From Streptomyces sp. JH14 (GTDB taxonomy: Bacteria; Actinomycetota; Actinomycetes; Streptomycetales; Streptomycetaceae), in assembly GCF_029428675.1 (NCBI RefSeq), contig NZ_JAJNEL010000002.1, positions 62,001 to 126,000 on the forward strand: 64,000 nt of DNA, given 5' to 3'. This document shows positions 42,924 to 50,023 of this stretch, piece by piece. The position numbers were made by a program, and so were the translations under genes. The notes beneath the pieces are model-generated. The model saw nothing but the letters and a program-made list of their open reading frames with translations, was not told where the DNA came from and did not search any database. How positions within the stretch are numbered: position 1 is the first letter of the stretch; each line of letters begins with the position of its first letter.

Positions 42924-43617
42924 ACGAACTCACTCCTTGGTGCTGACAGGGTCGGCGCGCGACAGCACGGCCCTGATGCGGGCCGGCGGCACGTCGGCAG
43001 AGGCTATCGGATGAACGGAAGCGGGAATTCATCGCCCGTTTGTGCTCCGTTCGGGGTGGACCGGCACCATGCGGTGCCGGCCGCGATCATCATCGTCGAT
43101 GCCCGGCTCGGCCCACAAACCGCGGGGGCCATGGTCCCGGCCCCGGATCACGGACCGCAGTGGTATAGACCTGGGCCGAGGGGTATGACCTTCCCCTTCA
43201 CGGGCAGATCAGGACGAACCGGGGCGGATGTGATACGCACCTCGGCGGGTGCCCGCGGGGGCGATGACCACCCCCGACGACCTCACGACCGGTGTGCCGG
43301 CCGGCGCCGGACCGGCGGTCCTCCGAGGCGCGCCCGTGCCGGTGGCGGCCGGACGCGCGGGGACGGGTGTGGTGCATCTCGCAGCGGGAGGGAAGGATGC
43401 CGGCCGGCCCGGGACGGGCGGACACCCACGCCGCCCCGAAACGCTCGGCCGCGTCGACACATGATCACCCCACCCCTCTGACCTGCGACCATTTCCCCAG
43501 GTCAGAGCAGTTGGCAACGGTGTTCAGTGCTGTGTTGCCGGATACCCCCCGCCCGTAGTTGACTGGCTTTCCCGGGCCGATACGGGCCCGGGTCCGCAAG
43601 ACGACCGGAGGCGTCCC
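42924..43617. other. Divergent intergenic region, about 690 bp, no gene seen
   Basis: It lies between the CTG-started transferase (minus) and the CDF exporter (plus) and should contain both promoters. A perfect hairpin (CCGGCACC/GGTGCCGG) sits at 43061-43080. Nearer the exporter are two inverted repeats: CTCTGACC/GGTCAGAG at 43476-43507 and GGCAAC/GTTGCC at 43513-43539. Frames here have no protein-like content. Confidence 0.5.
43476..43507. promoter_or_regulatory. Inverted repeat upstream of the CDF exporter
   Basis: CTCTGACC (43476-43483) and GGTCAGAG (43500-43507) are perfect 8-bp arms with a 16-bp spacer, 110 bp before the exporter start. This is a possible operator or promoter-spanning site. 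Confidence 0.35.
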
Positions 43618-44559
43618 ATGGGGGCTGGGCACGATCACGGGCACACGCACGGTGGGCCCCCGCCGACCGGCACCGCGGCCGCCGCGTACCGGGGCCGGCT
43701 GCGGGTCGCGCTCTGCATCACGCTCACCGTGATGGTCCTGGAGATCATCGGCGGTCTGCTCTCGGGTTCACTCGCGCTGATCGCCGACGCCGCCCATATG
43801 GCGACCGACGCGCTCGGGCTCAGCATGGCCCTGCTGGCGATCCACTTCGCCAACAAGCCGGCCGGGCTCAACCTCACCTTCGGCTATGCCCGCGCCGAGA
43901 TCCTCGCCGCCCTGGCCAACTGCCTCCTGCTGCTCGGGGTGGGCGGCTATCTGCTCTTCGAGGCGATCGAGCGCTTCATCACACCGGCCGAGACCCGGGG
44001 CGGCCTGACGATCGTCTTCGCCCTGGTCGGCCTCGTCGCCAACGTGATCTCGCTGTCGCTGCTGATGCGCGGGCAGAGGGACAGTCTCAATGTGCGCGGC
44101 GCCTATCTGGAGGTGCTGGCGGACGCGCTCGGCTCGGTGGCCGTGATCGTCTCGGCGGGCGTCATCCTGGCCACCGGCTGGCAGGCCGCCGACCCGATCG
44201 CCTCGCTGCTGATCGGCCTGATGATCGTCCCCCGCACGGTGAAGCTGCTCCGGGAGACGCTCACGGTGCTGCTGGAGTCGGCCCCCAAGGGCGTCGACAT
44301 GGCAGAGGTGCGGGCCCACATGACGGCGCTGCCCGGGGTGCTGGACGTCCACGACCTGCACGTGTGGACCATCACGTCGGGTATGCCGGTGCTCTCCGCC
44401 CATGTGGTGGTGCACCAGGAGCTGCTCGACTCGGTGGGGCACGAGAAGTTGCTGCATGAGCTGCAGGGCTGTCTCGGTGTTCATTTCGATGTCGAGCACT
44501 GCACGTTCCAGCTCGAACCGATCGGTCATGCGGAGCACGAGGCCAGGCTCTGTCACTGA
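43618..44559 (+). CDS. CDF family cation efflux transporter
   Basis: The 313-aa cation diffusion facilitator has a His-rich N-terminus (GHDHGHTHGG) and six TM helices. The HxxxD metal motif in LALIADAAHMATDALGLSMA, the second LEVLADALGSVAVIVSAG, and a His-rich cytosolic C-terminal domain (VLDVHDLHVWTITSG) define a Zn/Co/Cd antiporter of the CzcD/ZitB type. The ATG at 43618 has GGAGG eight bases upstream. It is probably monocistronic, with inverted repeats upstream that may be metal-responsive. Confidence 0.92.
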   Translation: MGAGHDHGHTHGGPPPTGTAAAAYRGRLRVALCITLTVMVLEIIGGLLSGSLALIADAAHMATDALGLSMALLAIHFANKPAGLNLTFGYARAEILAALANCLLLLGVGGYLLFEAIERFITPAETRGGLTIVFALVGLVANVISLSLLMRGQRDSLNVRGAYLEVLADALGSVAVIVSAGVILATGWQAADPIASLLIGLMIVPRTVKLLRETLTVLLESAPKGVDMAEVRAHMTALPGVLDVHDLHVWTITSGMPVLSAHVVVHQELLDSVGHEKLLHELQGCLGVHFDVEHCTFQLEPIGHAEHEARLCH

Positions 44560-44581
44560 ACTACCCCTCGGCGCGCGGGTG

Positions 44582-44587
44582 TAGGGT
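44582..44587 (+). promoter_or_regulatory. Putative -10 box upstream of the methyltransferase-GNAT gene
   Basis: TAGGGT fits the actinobacterial -10 consensus and lies 53 bp before the small reading frame at 44640. No clear -35 box is seen. Confidence 0.3.
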
Positions 44588-44639
44588 CCCAGCAGAGGTG
44601 TGTGAGCCTCGCCCGTGTCCGCGAGAGGAGCTGAGGTTG

Positions 44640-44708
44640 ATGACCGTCGCGACGGCGCCCGCCCGGCGCAGTGTCCGGTCCTTCTTCACCTCCCGGGTTC
44701 CCGGCTGA
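44640..44708 (+). CDS. Possible 22-aa leader peptide
   Basis: A short frame reads MTVATAPARRSVRSFFTSRV then PG. GAGGAG and GAGG lie upstream of its ATG. It sits in the 239-bp leader of the methyltransferase-GNAT gene, and repeated CCCCGGCTC-ACACCG sequence follows its stop. Such arrangements can be regulatory leader peptides, but it matches no known family that I recognise and could be chance. Confidence 0.3.
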   Translation: MTVATAPARRSVRSFFTSRVPG

Positions 44709-44798
44709 CACCCCGGCTCGCACCGAGAGAATCGGCACCCCGGCTCACACCGGGCCGCCGCGTTCGGCCGGAACCCTCTCACTCAAGGGTTTCCCACG

Positions 44799-46094
44799 TT
44801 GACCGACAACGCTCACACCGTCCGTGACGATCACGCCGCGCGTCACGAGGCGTTCTTCTCCCTGCACCACGGCCTGCCCCGGCAGAGCCCCGGCTCCGAC
44901 GCGACCACCCGGCGGCTGCTCGCCCTCACCGGCCCGCTGCCGCACCGCCCGCGCGTCCTCGACCTGGGCTGCGGCCCCGGCAGGTCCGCGCTGCTGCTCG
45001 CCGCCGAGGCGGGCGCCGAGGTGACCGCCGTCGACACCCACCAGCCGTTCCTCGACGAGCTGCGCACGGCCGCGGAGGTACGCGGGCTGGGCGACCGGAT
45101 CCGTACCGTCCGGGCCGATATGGGCCGACTCCGCGGACCCGGCACACCGGACCTCCCGGACGGGTCGTTCGATCTGGTCTGGGCCGAGGGGTCCGCGTAC
45201 ATCATCGGTTTCGACACCGCGCTGCGGGACTGGAAGCGGCTGCTCGCCCCGGGCGGCTCCCTGGTCGTCAGCCAGTGCGTCTGGACGACGGACGAGCCGT
45301 CGGACGAGGCGCGCGCCTTCTGGGACCAGGACGGCCCGATGCTCCCGGTGGCCGGGCAGACGGCTGCGGCCGTCGCGGCCGGATATCACGTCCTCGGGGT
45401 GCGGGTGCAGCCGGAGAGCGACTGGGACGAGTACTACGTTCCGCTCGCCCGGCATGCCGAGGCCGCGGATCCGTCGGCGCCCGGTATGGCGTGGGCGCTC
45501 GCGTCCACGCGTGCGGAACTGGCCATGCGCCGCGACCACGGCGGTGAGTACGGCTACGCCGCGTACGCCCTGCGCCCCGCCGACCCCCGCTGGACCACCC
45601 GGCCGGAGACGGCGGCGGACACCGGGACCGTGCACGCGGTCAACGCCGCCGCGTTCCCGACACCCGACGAGGCCCGTCTCGTCGACGCGCTGCGGGCCGA
45701 TCCCCGGGCCTGGCTGCCCGGCCTGTCGTACGTGGCGCAGGACGGACCCGACGGTGGCATCGCCGCGTACGCGCTGCTGACCCGGTGCCGGGTCGGCGAC
45801 ACGCCGGCGCTGGCACTGGCACCCGTGGCGACCGTCCCCGACCGGCAGCGCGAGGGCGCCGGCCAGGCGGTGGTACGGGCGGTGCTGGACGCGGCCCGGC
45901 TGCGGGGTGAACGGCTCGTGCTGGTGCTCGGGCATCCCGGGTACTACCCGAGGTTCGGATTCGTGCCGGCGTCCCGGTTCGGGATCCGGCCGGGCTTCGA
46001 GGTACCGGACGACGCGATGATGGCTCTCGTTCTCGACGATTCCGCGCCGGTGCCGCAGGGCACGATCCAGTATCCGGCGGCATTCGGCGTCTGA
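44799..46094 (+). CDS. Fusion of class I SAM methyltransferase and GNAT acetyltransferase
   Basis: The 431-aa two-domain protein starts with a methyltransferase (residues 1 to about 245) with motif I VLDLGCGPGRSALLLAAEAG and motif LPDGSFDLVWAEGSAYI. It continues with a GNAT domain (about 265-431) with the acetyl-CoA loop APVATVPDRQREGAGQAVVR and LVLGHPGYYPRFGFVPAS, like YhbS-type acetyltransferases. Both halves look intact, so it may modify one substrate twice. The TTG at 44799 is preceded by AAGGG. A long leader with a possible tiny ORF lies upstream, and a strong hairpin ends the transcript. Confidence 0.85.
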   Translation: MTDNAHTVRDDHAARHEAFFSLHHGLPRQSPGSDATTRRLLALTGPLPHRPRVLDLGCGPGRSALLLAAEAGAEVTAVDTHQPFLDELRTAAEVRGLGDRIRTVRADMGRLRGPGTPDLPDGSFDLVWAEGSAYIIGFDTALRDWKRLLAPGGSLVVSQCVWTTDEPSDEARAFWDQDGPMLPVAGQTAAAVAAGYHVLGVRVQPESDWDEYYVPLARHAEAADPSAPGMAWALASTRAELAMRRDHGGEYGYAAYALRPADPRWTTRPETAADTGTVHAVNAAAFPTPDEARLVDALRADPRAWLPGLSYVAQDGPDGGIAAYALLTRCRVGDTPALALAPVATVPDRQREGAGQAVVRAVLDAARLRGERLVLVLGHPGYYPRFGFVPASRFGIRPGFEVPDDAMMALVLDDSAPVPQGTIQYPAAFGV

Positions 46095-46100
46095 AGTGTG

Positions 46101-46141
46101 GTCCGGTCCCCCCGCATCCGTGCAGTGCGGTGGGACCGGAC
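46101..46141 (+). terminator. Terminator after the methyltransferase-GNAT gene
   Basis: GTCCGGTCCC (46101-46110) and GGGACCGGAC (46132-46141) form a perfect outer stem, and CCGCA/TGCGG extends it after one mismatch. Confidence 0.7.
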
Positions 46142-46243
46142 ATGCCAGGACCCTAAGTACGGACAAGCCGCTTTTGTACGGCAGACTTGAGCAGACTCGA
46201 GGGGACCGGCGCACGGTGCCGGGGACCATAGCGAAGGATGGGT

Positions 46244-46837
46244 ATGCCGACCACACCAGCCACTGCGGCGAACAGCTCGTCGAACGGCACAGCAGAAGCG
46301 ATCATGCTCGAACTGGTCGACGAGAACGGCACCACCATCGGCACGGCGGAGAAGCTCGCCGCCCACCAGGCGCCCGGTCAACTGCACCGTGCGTTCTCCG
46401 TGTTCCTCTTCGACGAGCAGGGCCGACTGCTGCTGCAGCGCCGCGCGCTCGGCAAGTACCACTCCCCCGGTGTCTGGTCGAACACCTGCTGCGGCCACCC
46501 GTATCCGGACGAGGCGCCCTTCGCCGCAGCCGCCCGGCGTACGTACGAGGAGCTCGGGATCTCGCCGTCGCTGCTCGCCGAGGCCGGCACCGTCCGTTAC
46601 AACCACCCCGACCCGGCGTCCGGTCTGGTGGAGCAGGAGTTCAACCATCTCTTCGTCGGGCTGGCACAGGCGCAGCTTCGGCCGGACCCCGAGGAGATCG
46701 GCGAGACGGCGTTCGTGGCCGCCGACGAACTGGCGAAGCGGCATGCCGAGGTACCGTTCTCGGCCTGGTTCATGACGGTGCTCGATGCGGCGCGCCCGGC
46801 GATCAGGGAGCTCACCGGCCCGTCCGCGGGCTGGTGA
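46244..46837 (+). CDS. idi: Isopentenyl-diphosphate delta-isomerase, type I
   Basis: The 197-aa Nudix-fold isomerase interconverts IPP and DMAPP. It shows the catalytic cysteine block GVWSNTCCGHPYPDE, the Nudix-like AAARRTYEELGISP and the catalytic glutamate region LVEQEFNHLFVG. The ATG at 46244 sits five bases after AAGGA; an ATG two codons upstream is too close to that site. It is about 11 kb from the hopanoid operon, so it plausibly feeds the same pathway. Confidence 0.93.
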   Translation: MPTTPATAANSSSNGTAEAIMLELVDENGTTIGTAEKLAAHQAPGQLHRAFSVFLFDEQGRLLLQRRALGKYHSPGVWSNTCCGHPYPDEAPFAAAARRTYEELGISPSLLAEAGTVRYNHPDPASGLVEQEFNHLFVGLAQAQLRPDPEEIGETAFVAADELAKRHAEVPFSAWFMTVLDAARPAIRELTGPSAGW

Positions 46838-46870
46838 CGACGGGACGGGAACGGACAAGGGGGCGGGCGG

Positions 46871-47359
46871 TCAGAGAAACGGCTTCAGCGGCAGTGCCGC
46901 CCAGATGATCTTGCCGCCGCCCGCGGTGTGCTCGACGTCGCAGGTGCCGCCCGCTTCGCGGGTGATCTCCCGGACCAGCAACAGCCCGCGCCCGCCCGTC
47001 TGCGCATAGTCCGTCTCCAGGGCCGTCGGCCGGTACGGATGATTGTCCTCCACGGACACTCTGACCCATTCGGCACCGACGGCCACCTCCACGGCGAGCT
47101 CCGGGGAGAGCAGCACCGCGTGCTTCACCGCGTTGGTGACGAGCTCGGAGACGATCAGCAGCAGACCCTGGGTGATGTCCTCGTCCATCGGGACGCCCTG
47201 GCGGTTCAGCAGATCACGTACGGCGTGCCGGGCCTGCGGTACGGAGACGTCGACGGCCGGCGCGGTGAACCGCCAGACCCCTTCGTACGACACGGGCCGG
47301 GCCGGGACACTCCCGCGGCTCTCCATAGTTCCGGCACCCGCTCTCGCCTCGATGGTCAC
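46871..47359 (-). CDS. RsbW-like ATP-binding protein (HATPase_c family)
   Basis: The 162-aa GHKL-type ATPase resembles anti-sigma regulatory kinases. The N-box is LLIVSELVTNAVKHAVL, the G1 box SVEDNHPYRPTA and the G2 box GGRGLLLVREITREAGG. Streptomyces has dozens of such proteins acting in sigma-factor partner switching. No sigma factor or antagonist gene lies adjacent. The GTG at 47359 lacks a good ribosome site; an internal ATG at 47325 is an alternative. Confidence 0.85.
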   Translation of the reverse strand: MTIEARAGAGTMESRGSVPARPVSYEGVWRFTAPAVDVSVPQARHAVRDLLNRQGVPMDEDITQGLLLIVSELVTNAVKHAVLLSPELAVEVAVGAEWVRVSVEDNHPYRPTALETDYAQTGGRGLLLVREITREAGGTCDVEHTAGGGKIIWAALPLKPFL

Positions 47360-47461
47360 TGCACGTCGAGTACAGAGTGCGGGGAGTGGTTGGTCCGGAC
47401 CGTACTACTGAACAAAAGTCGACTCCTATCGACGGAATTTGATCGAAGGGGTATGACAGCG

Positions 47462-48085
47462 TCAGTTCTCGGACTGTTTCTGATCTTCTTCTGATGGCTT
47501 GCCCGTCGGCTCCCCGGTCACTGTCTGTTCCGACACCAGCGAGACGATGCGGCGGCCGCCGACCCCGATCGCGATCAGCCCGAGGCCGTCGAAGAGCAGC
47601 GCGAGCGAGAAGAAGAGGCCGAGCACGTAGAGGCTGCTGTGCGGCCAGTCGAAGAGCACGAGCAGCCCCAGCAGCAGACCGAAGGCGCCCTGCAGCAGCG
47701 TCCAGCCCATCTGCGGTCCGCGCACCACGACGCTGCCCACCAGACGGAACAGCCCGCCGGTCAGGAAGAGCAGCGCAGCGAACATGGTGAGCGCCTCGGC
47801 CGTGCCGTGGGGGTGGCGGATGACGACGACTCCGGCGGCGATGTTGAGCGCGGCGACCACGACACCCAGCCAGAAGTAGTTGGTGCCGCGGGACTCGACC
47901 GCGTGGAGCAGACCCACCACCCCGCCGATCAGCAGCAGCCAGCCGAAGAGGATCATCGAGGTGAGGGTCGCGGCGCCGGTGTAGACGAGGCCGACCAGGC
48001 CCGCCACGACGAGCAGGGCGCCGAGCAGAGCGAGCCGGCCGAAACTGCGGCGCAGCTCTCTGCCCTGGACTGCGGGATCGGCCAT
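47462..48085 (-). CDS. HdeD family membrane protein
   Basis: The 207-aa protein has six predicted TM helices in three repeated pairs. These include RLALLGALLVVAGLVGLVYT, SMILFGWLLLIGGVVGLLHA, LFLTGGLFRLVGSVVV and YVLGLFFSLALLFDGLGLIA. This is the DUF308/HdeD pattern. HdeD is tied to acid resistance in E. coli; in actinobacteria the role is unproven. The ATG at 48085 faces the enoyl-CoA hydratase gene across 81 bp. Confidence 0.87.
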   Translation of the reverse strand: MADPAVQGRELRRSFGRLALLGALLVVAGLVGLVYTGAATLTSMILFGWLLLIGGVVGLLHAVESRGTNYFWLGVVVAALNIAAGVVVIRHPHGTAEALTMFAALLFLTGGLFRLVGSVVVRGPQMGWTLLQGAFGLLLGLLVLFDWPHSSLYVLGLFFSLALLFDGLGLIAIGVGGRRIVSLVSEQTVTGEPTGKPSEEDQKQSEN

Positions 48086-48153
48086 CGGACAGCTCCTCAC
48101 GGTGCGTGCCTGCTTCGCGACCCCTTCTTGATCATAGATTCGAACAGGGTGGA

Positions 48154-48159
48154 TAGCAT
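48154..48159 (+). promoter_or_regulatory. Putative -10 box for a leaderless enoyl-CoA hydratase mRNA
   Basis: TAGCAT ends seven bases before the ATG at 48167, and no Shine-Dalgarno sequence is present. TTGATC at 48129-48134 could be a poorly spaced -35. Confidence 0.4.
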
Positions 48160-48166
48160 CCGGCAC

Positions 48167-48931
48167 ATGGACCGCAAGGAACCGCAGCTGGAGCACACCG
48201 TCGCGGACGGATTCGCCACCGTCGTGATCAGCAACCCGGCCAAACGCAATGCGATGACGGCCGCGATGTGGCGGGCGCTGCCCGTACTGCTGGAGCGGCT
48301 GGCCGCCGACCCCGCCGTGCGCGCCCTGGTCCTGACCGGCGCCGGGGACACCTTCTGCGCCGGTGCGGACATCTCCTCGCTGCGTGACCGGGCGAACGAT
48401 CCGGCGTACGACCCGCAGGCACTCGCGGTGGCGGCCGAGGAGGCGCTCGCCGCCTTCCCCCGGCCGACACTCGCCGCCGTGCGCGGCTACTGCGTGGGCG
48501 GCGGCAGCCAGCTTGCGGCCGCCTGCGATCTGCGGTTCGCCGAGGAGGGCGCGGCCTTCGGCGTCACCCCGGCCAAACTGGGGATCGTCTACGCCGCGTC
48601 GTCGACCCGCCGGCTGGTCGCGCTCGTCGGACCGGCCACGGCGAAGCATCTGCTGTTCTCCGGCGAACTGATCGGTACGGAGCGGGCGCTGCGGGCCGGT
48701 CTGGTGGACGAGGTGCTGCCGACCGGTGAGCTGGACAAGCGGGTGGAGTCGTATGTACGGGTCCTGGCCTCGCGCTCGCAGCTGACCCAAGCGGCGGCGA
48801 AGGAGTTCGCCACGGGGCGGGAGGACCGGGACGCGTACTGGGCGGAACAGGCGCGCCTCAGCGGCGACACCGCGGAGGGGGTCGCCGCCTTCCTGGAGCG
48901 GCGGGCGCCACGCTTCACCTGGACCACCTGA
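48167..48931 (+). CDS. Enoyl-CoA hydratase/isomerase family protein
   Basis: The 254-aa crotonase-fold protein has the oxyanion-hole segments LTGAGDTFCAGADISSLRDR and VRGYCVGGGSQLAAACDLRF. The usual catalytic glutamate after the second block falls in FGVTPAKLGIVYAAS, where Ala/Lys occupies part of the region, so hydratase activity is uncertain; isomerase or hydrolase activity is possible. The ATG at 48167 has no ribosome site but a -10 box seven bases before, indicating leaderless translation. Confidence 0.87.
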   Translation: MDRKEPQLEHTVADGFATVVISNPAKRNAMTAAMWRALPVLLERLAADPAVRALVLTGAGDTFCAGADISSLRDRANDPAYDPQALAVAAEEALAAFPRPTLAAVRGYCVGGGSQLAAACDLRFAEEGAAFGVTPAKLGIVYAASSTRRLVALVGPATAKHLLFSGELIGTERALRAGLVDEVLPTGELDKRVESYVRVLASRSQLTQAAAKEFATGREDRDAYWAEQARLSGDTAEGVAAFLERRAPRFTWTT

Positions 48932-48989
48932 GCACGGGGGCGTGGCGGGCATGCGGATCCGGTCGGTCTCCTGCACGGTCCCCGGGGTA

Positions 48990-49020
48990 CCGCACGTACC
49001 GACCAGTCGGTAACGTGCGG
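48990..49020. promoter_or_regulatory. Long palindromic operator before the SCO6745-family gene
   Basis: A core 16-bp palindrome TACCGACCAGTCGGTA (48997-49012) is flanked by outer arms CCGCACG (48990-48996) and CGTGCGG (49014-49020), with one unpaired A on the right. It ends two bases before the ATG at 49023, so it would block transcription start or translation. The form is typical of TetR or MarR sites. Confidence 0.6.
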
Positions 49021-49022
49021 GC

Positions 49023-49886
49023 ATGAGTACTCTGCCGCCGCGCGCCGGACGCCGCTGCCACAACGCCATCAACCCGCTGCACTCGACGGTCTACTTCTCC
49101 CCCGACCTCGGCAAGGAGCTCGCAGAGCTCGGTATCCACGACGCGAGGGCTGCCTACTTCGCCTCCCGTGGGGCGGCCCTGGGCGCTGTCGGACCGGGCA
49201 CGGTCACCTCGACCTTCTACAACTTCAACCACGACCTCGTCGCGGAACACCTGCCCGCGGTGTGGTCCGTCGCCTCGCCGGAGGCCGTCCTGGCGGCCCG
49301 GCTGCGCGCGGTCGACACGACGCTGCGGCGGTTGCTGGGCCCGGAGATCATCGGCTCCCCCGAGCTGGCGGAGGCGGCGGAGCTGGCGCTGCGCGCCGCC
49401 GGGGCGTGCACCCGACACGCCCGGCCGCTCTACGCCGCCCACGCCGATCTGCCGGTGCCGGACCAGCCGCACCTGGCGTACTGGCACGCCGCGACACTGC
49501 TGCGCGAGCACCGTGGCGACGGCCATCTCGCCGCGCTCCTCGCCGCCGGGCTCGACCCGGTCGAGGCCCTGGTCAGCCACACCGCGACCGGCAAGGGCAT
49601 GTCGCCTCGCTGGATCCTCGGCACCCGCGGCTGGCGCCGCACCGACTGGGAGGCCGCGGTCGAGCGGCTGCGCGGGCGTGGACTGCTCGACGGCGAGGGC
49701 GAGTTGACGGAGGCGGGCGTCGCCCTGCGCGCGGAGCTGGAGGAGGTCACGGACCGGATGGACGCGGCTCCTTACGAGCATCTGGGCGCCGAGGGCGTGG
49801 CGCGGCTGACCGAACTGGCGCGCGGGTTCCTGTTCACGGCCGCCTCGGCGGGTGCCTTCCCGGCGGATCTGACCGGCAAGGGCTGA
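49023..49886 (+). CDS. SCO6745 family protein
   Basis: The 287-aa protein matches the SCO6745 family: N-terminal GRRCHNAINPLHSTVYFSPD, FYNFNHDLVAEHLPAVWSVA, LAYWHAATLLREHRGDGHLA and TATGKGMSPRWILGTRGW with winged-helix-like C-terminal spacing. The His/Trp pattern LREHRGDGH resembles MarR/DinB-like helical proteins, but no activity is established. The ATG at 49023 is two bases after a 31-bp palindrome, which leaves no room for a normal ribosome site and implies a leaderless or tightly controlled transcript. Confidence 0.8.
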   Translation: MSTLPPRAGRRCHNAINPLHSTVYFSPDLGKELAELGIHDARAAYFASRGAALGAVGPGTVTSTFYNFNHDLVAEHLPAVWSVASPEAVLAARLRAVDTTLRRLLGPEIIGSPELAEAAELALRAAGACTRHARPLYAAHADLPVPDQPHLAYWHAATLLREHRGDGHLAALLAAGLDPVEALVSHTATGKGMSPRWILGTRGWRRTDWEAAVERLRGRGLLDGEGELTEAGVALRAELEEVTDRMDAAPYEHLGAEGVARLTELARGFLFTAASAGAFPADLTGKG

Positions 49887-50023
49887 GCCGCCGACCGGTC
49901 GACAAATGGGGTGGTCGGGCGACACGGCACCCGGCCACCCGGCACAATGCTGGCGAAGGAGCCACGGCACGTCCTGGCCCCCGGTAAGCACAGCCAGTAC
50001 GAGAAGGCGAGTCGGTAGAAACC

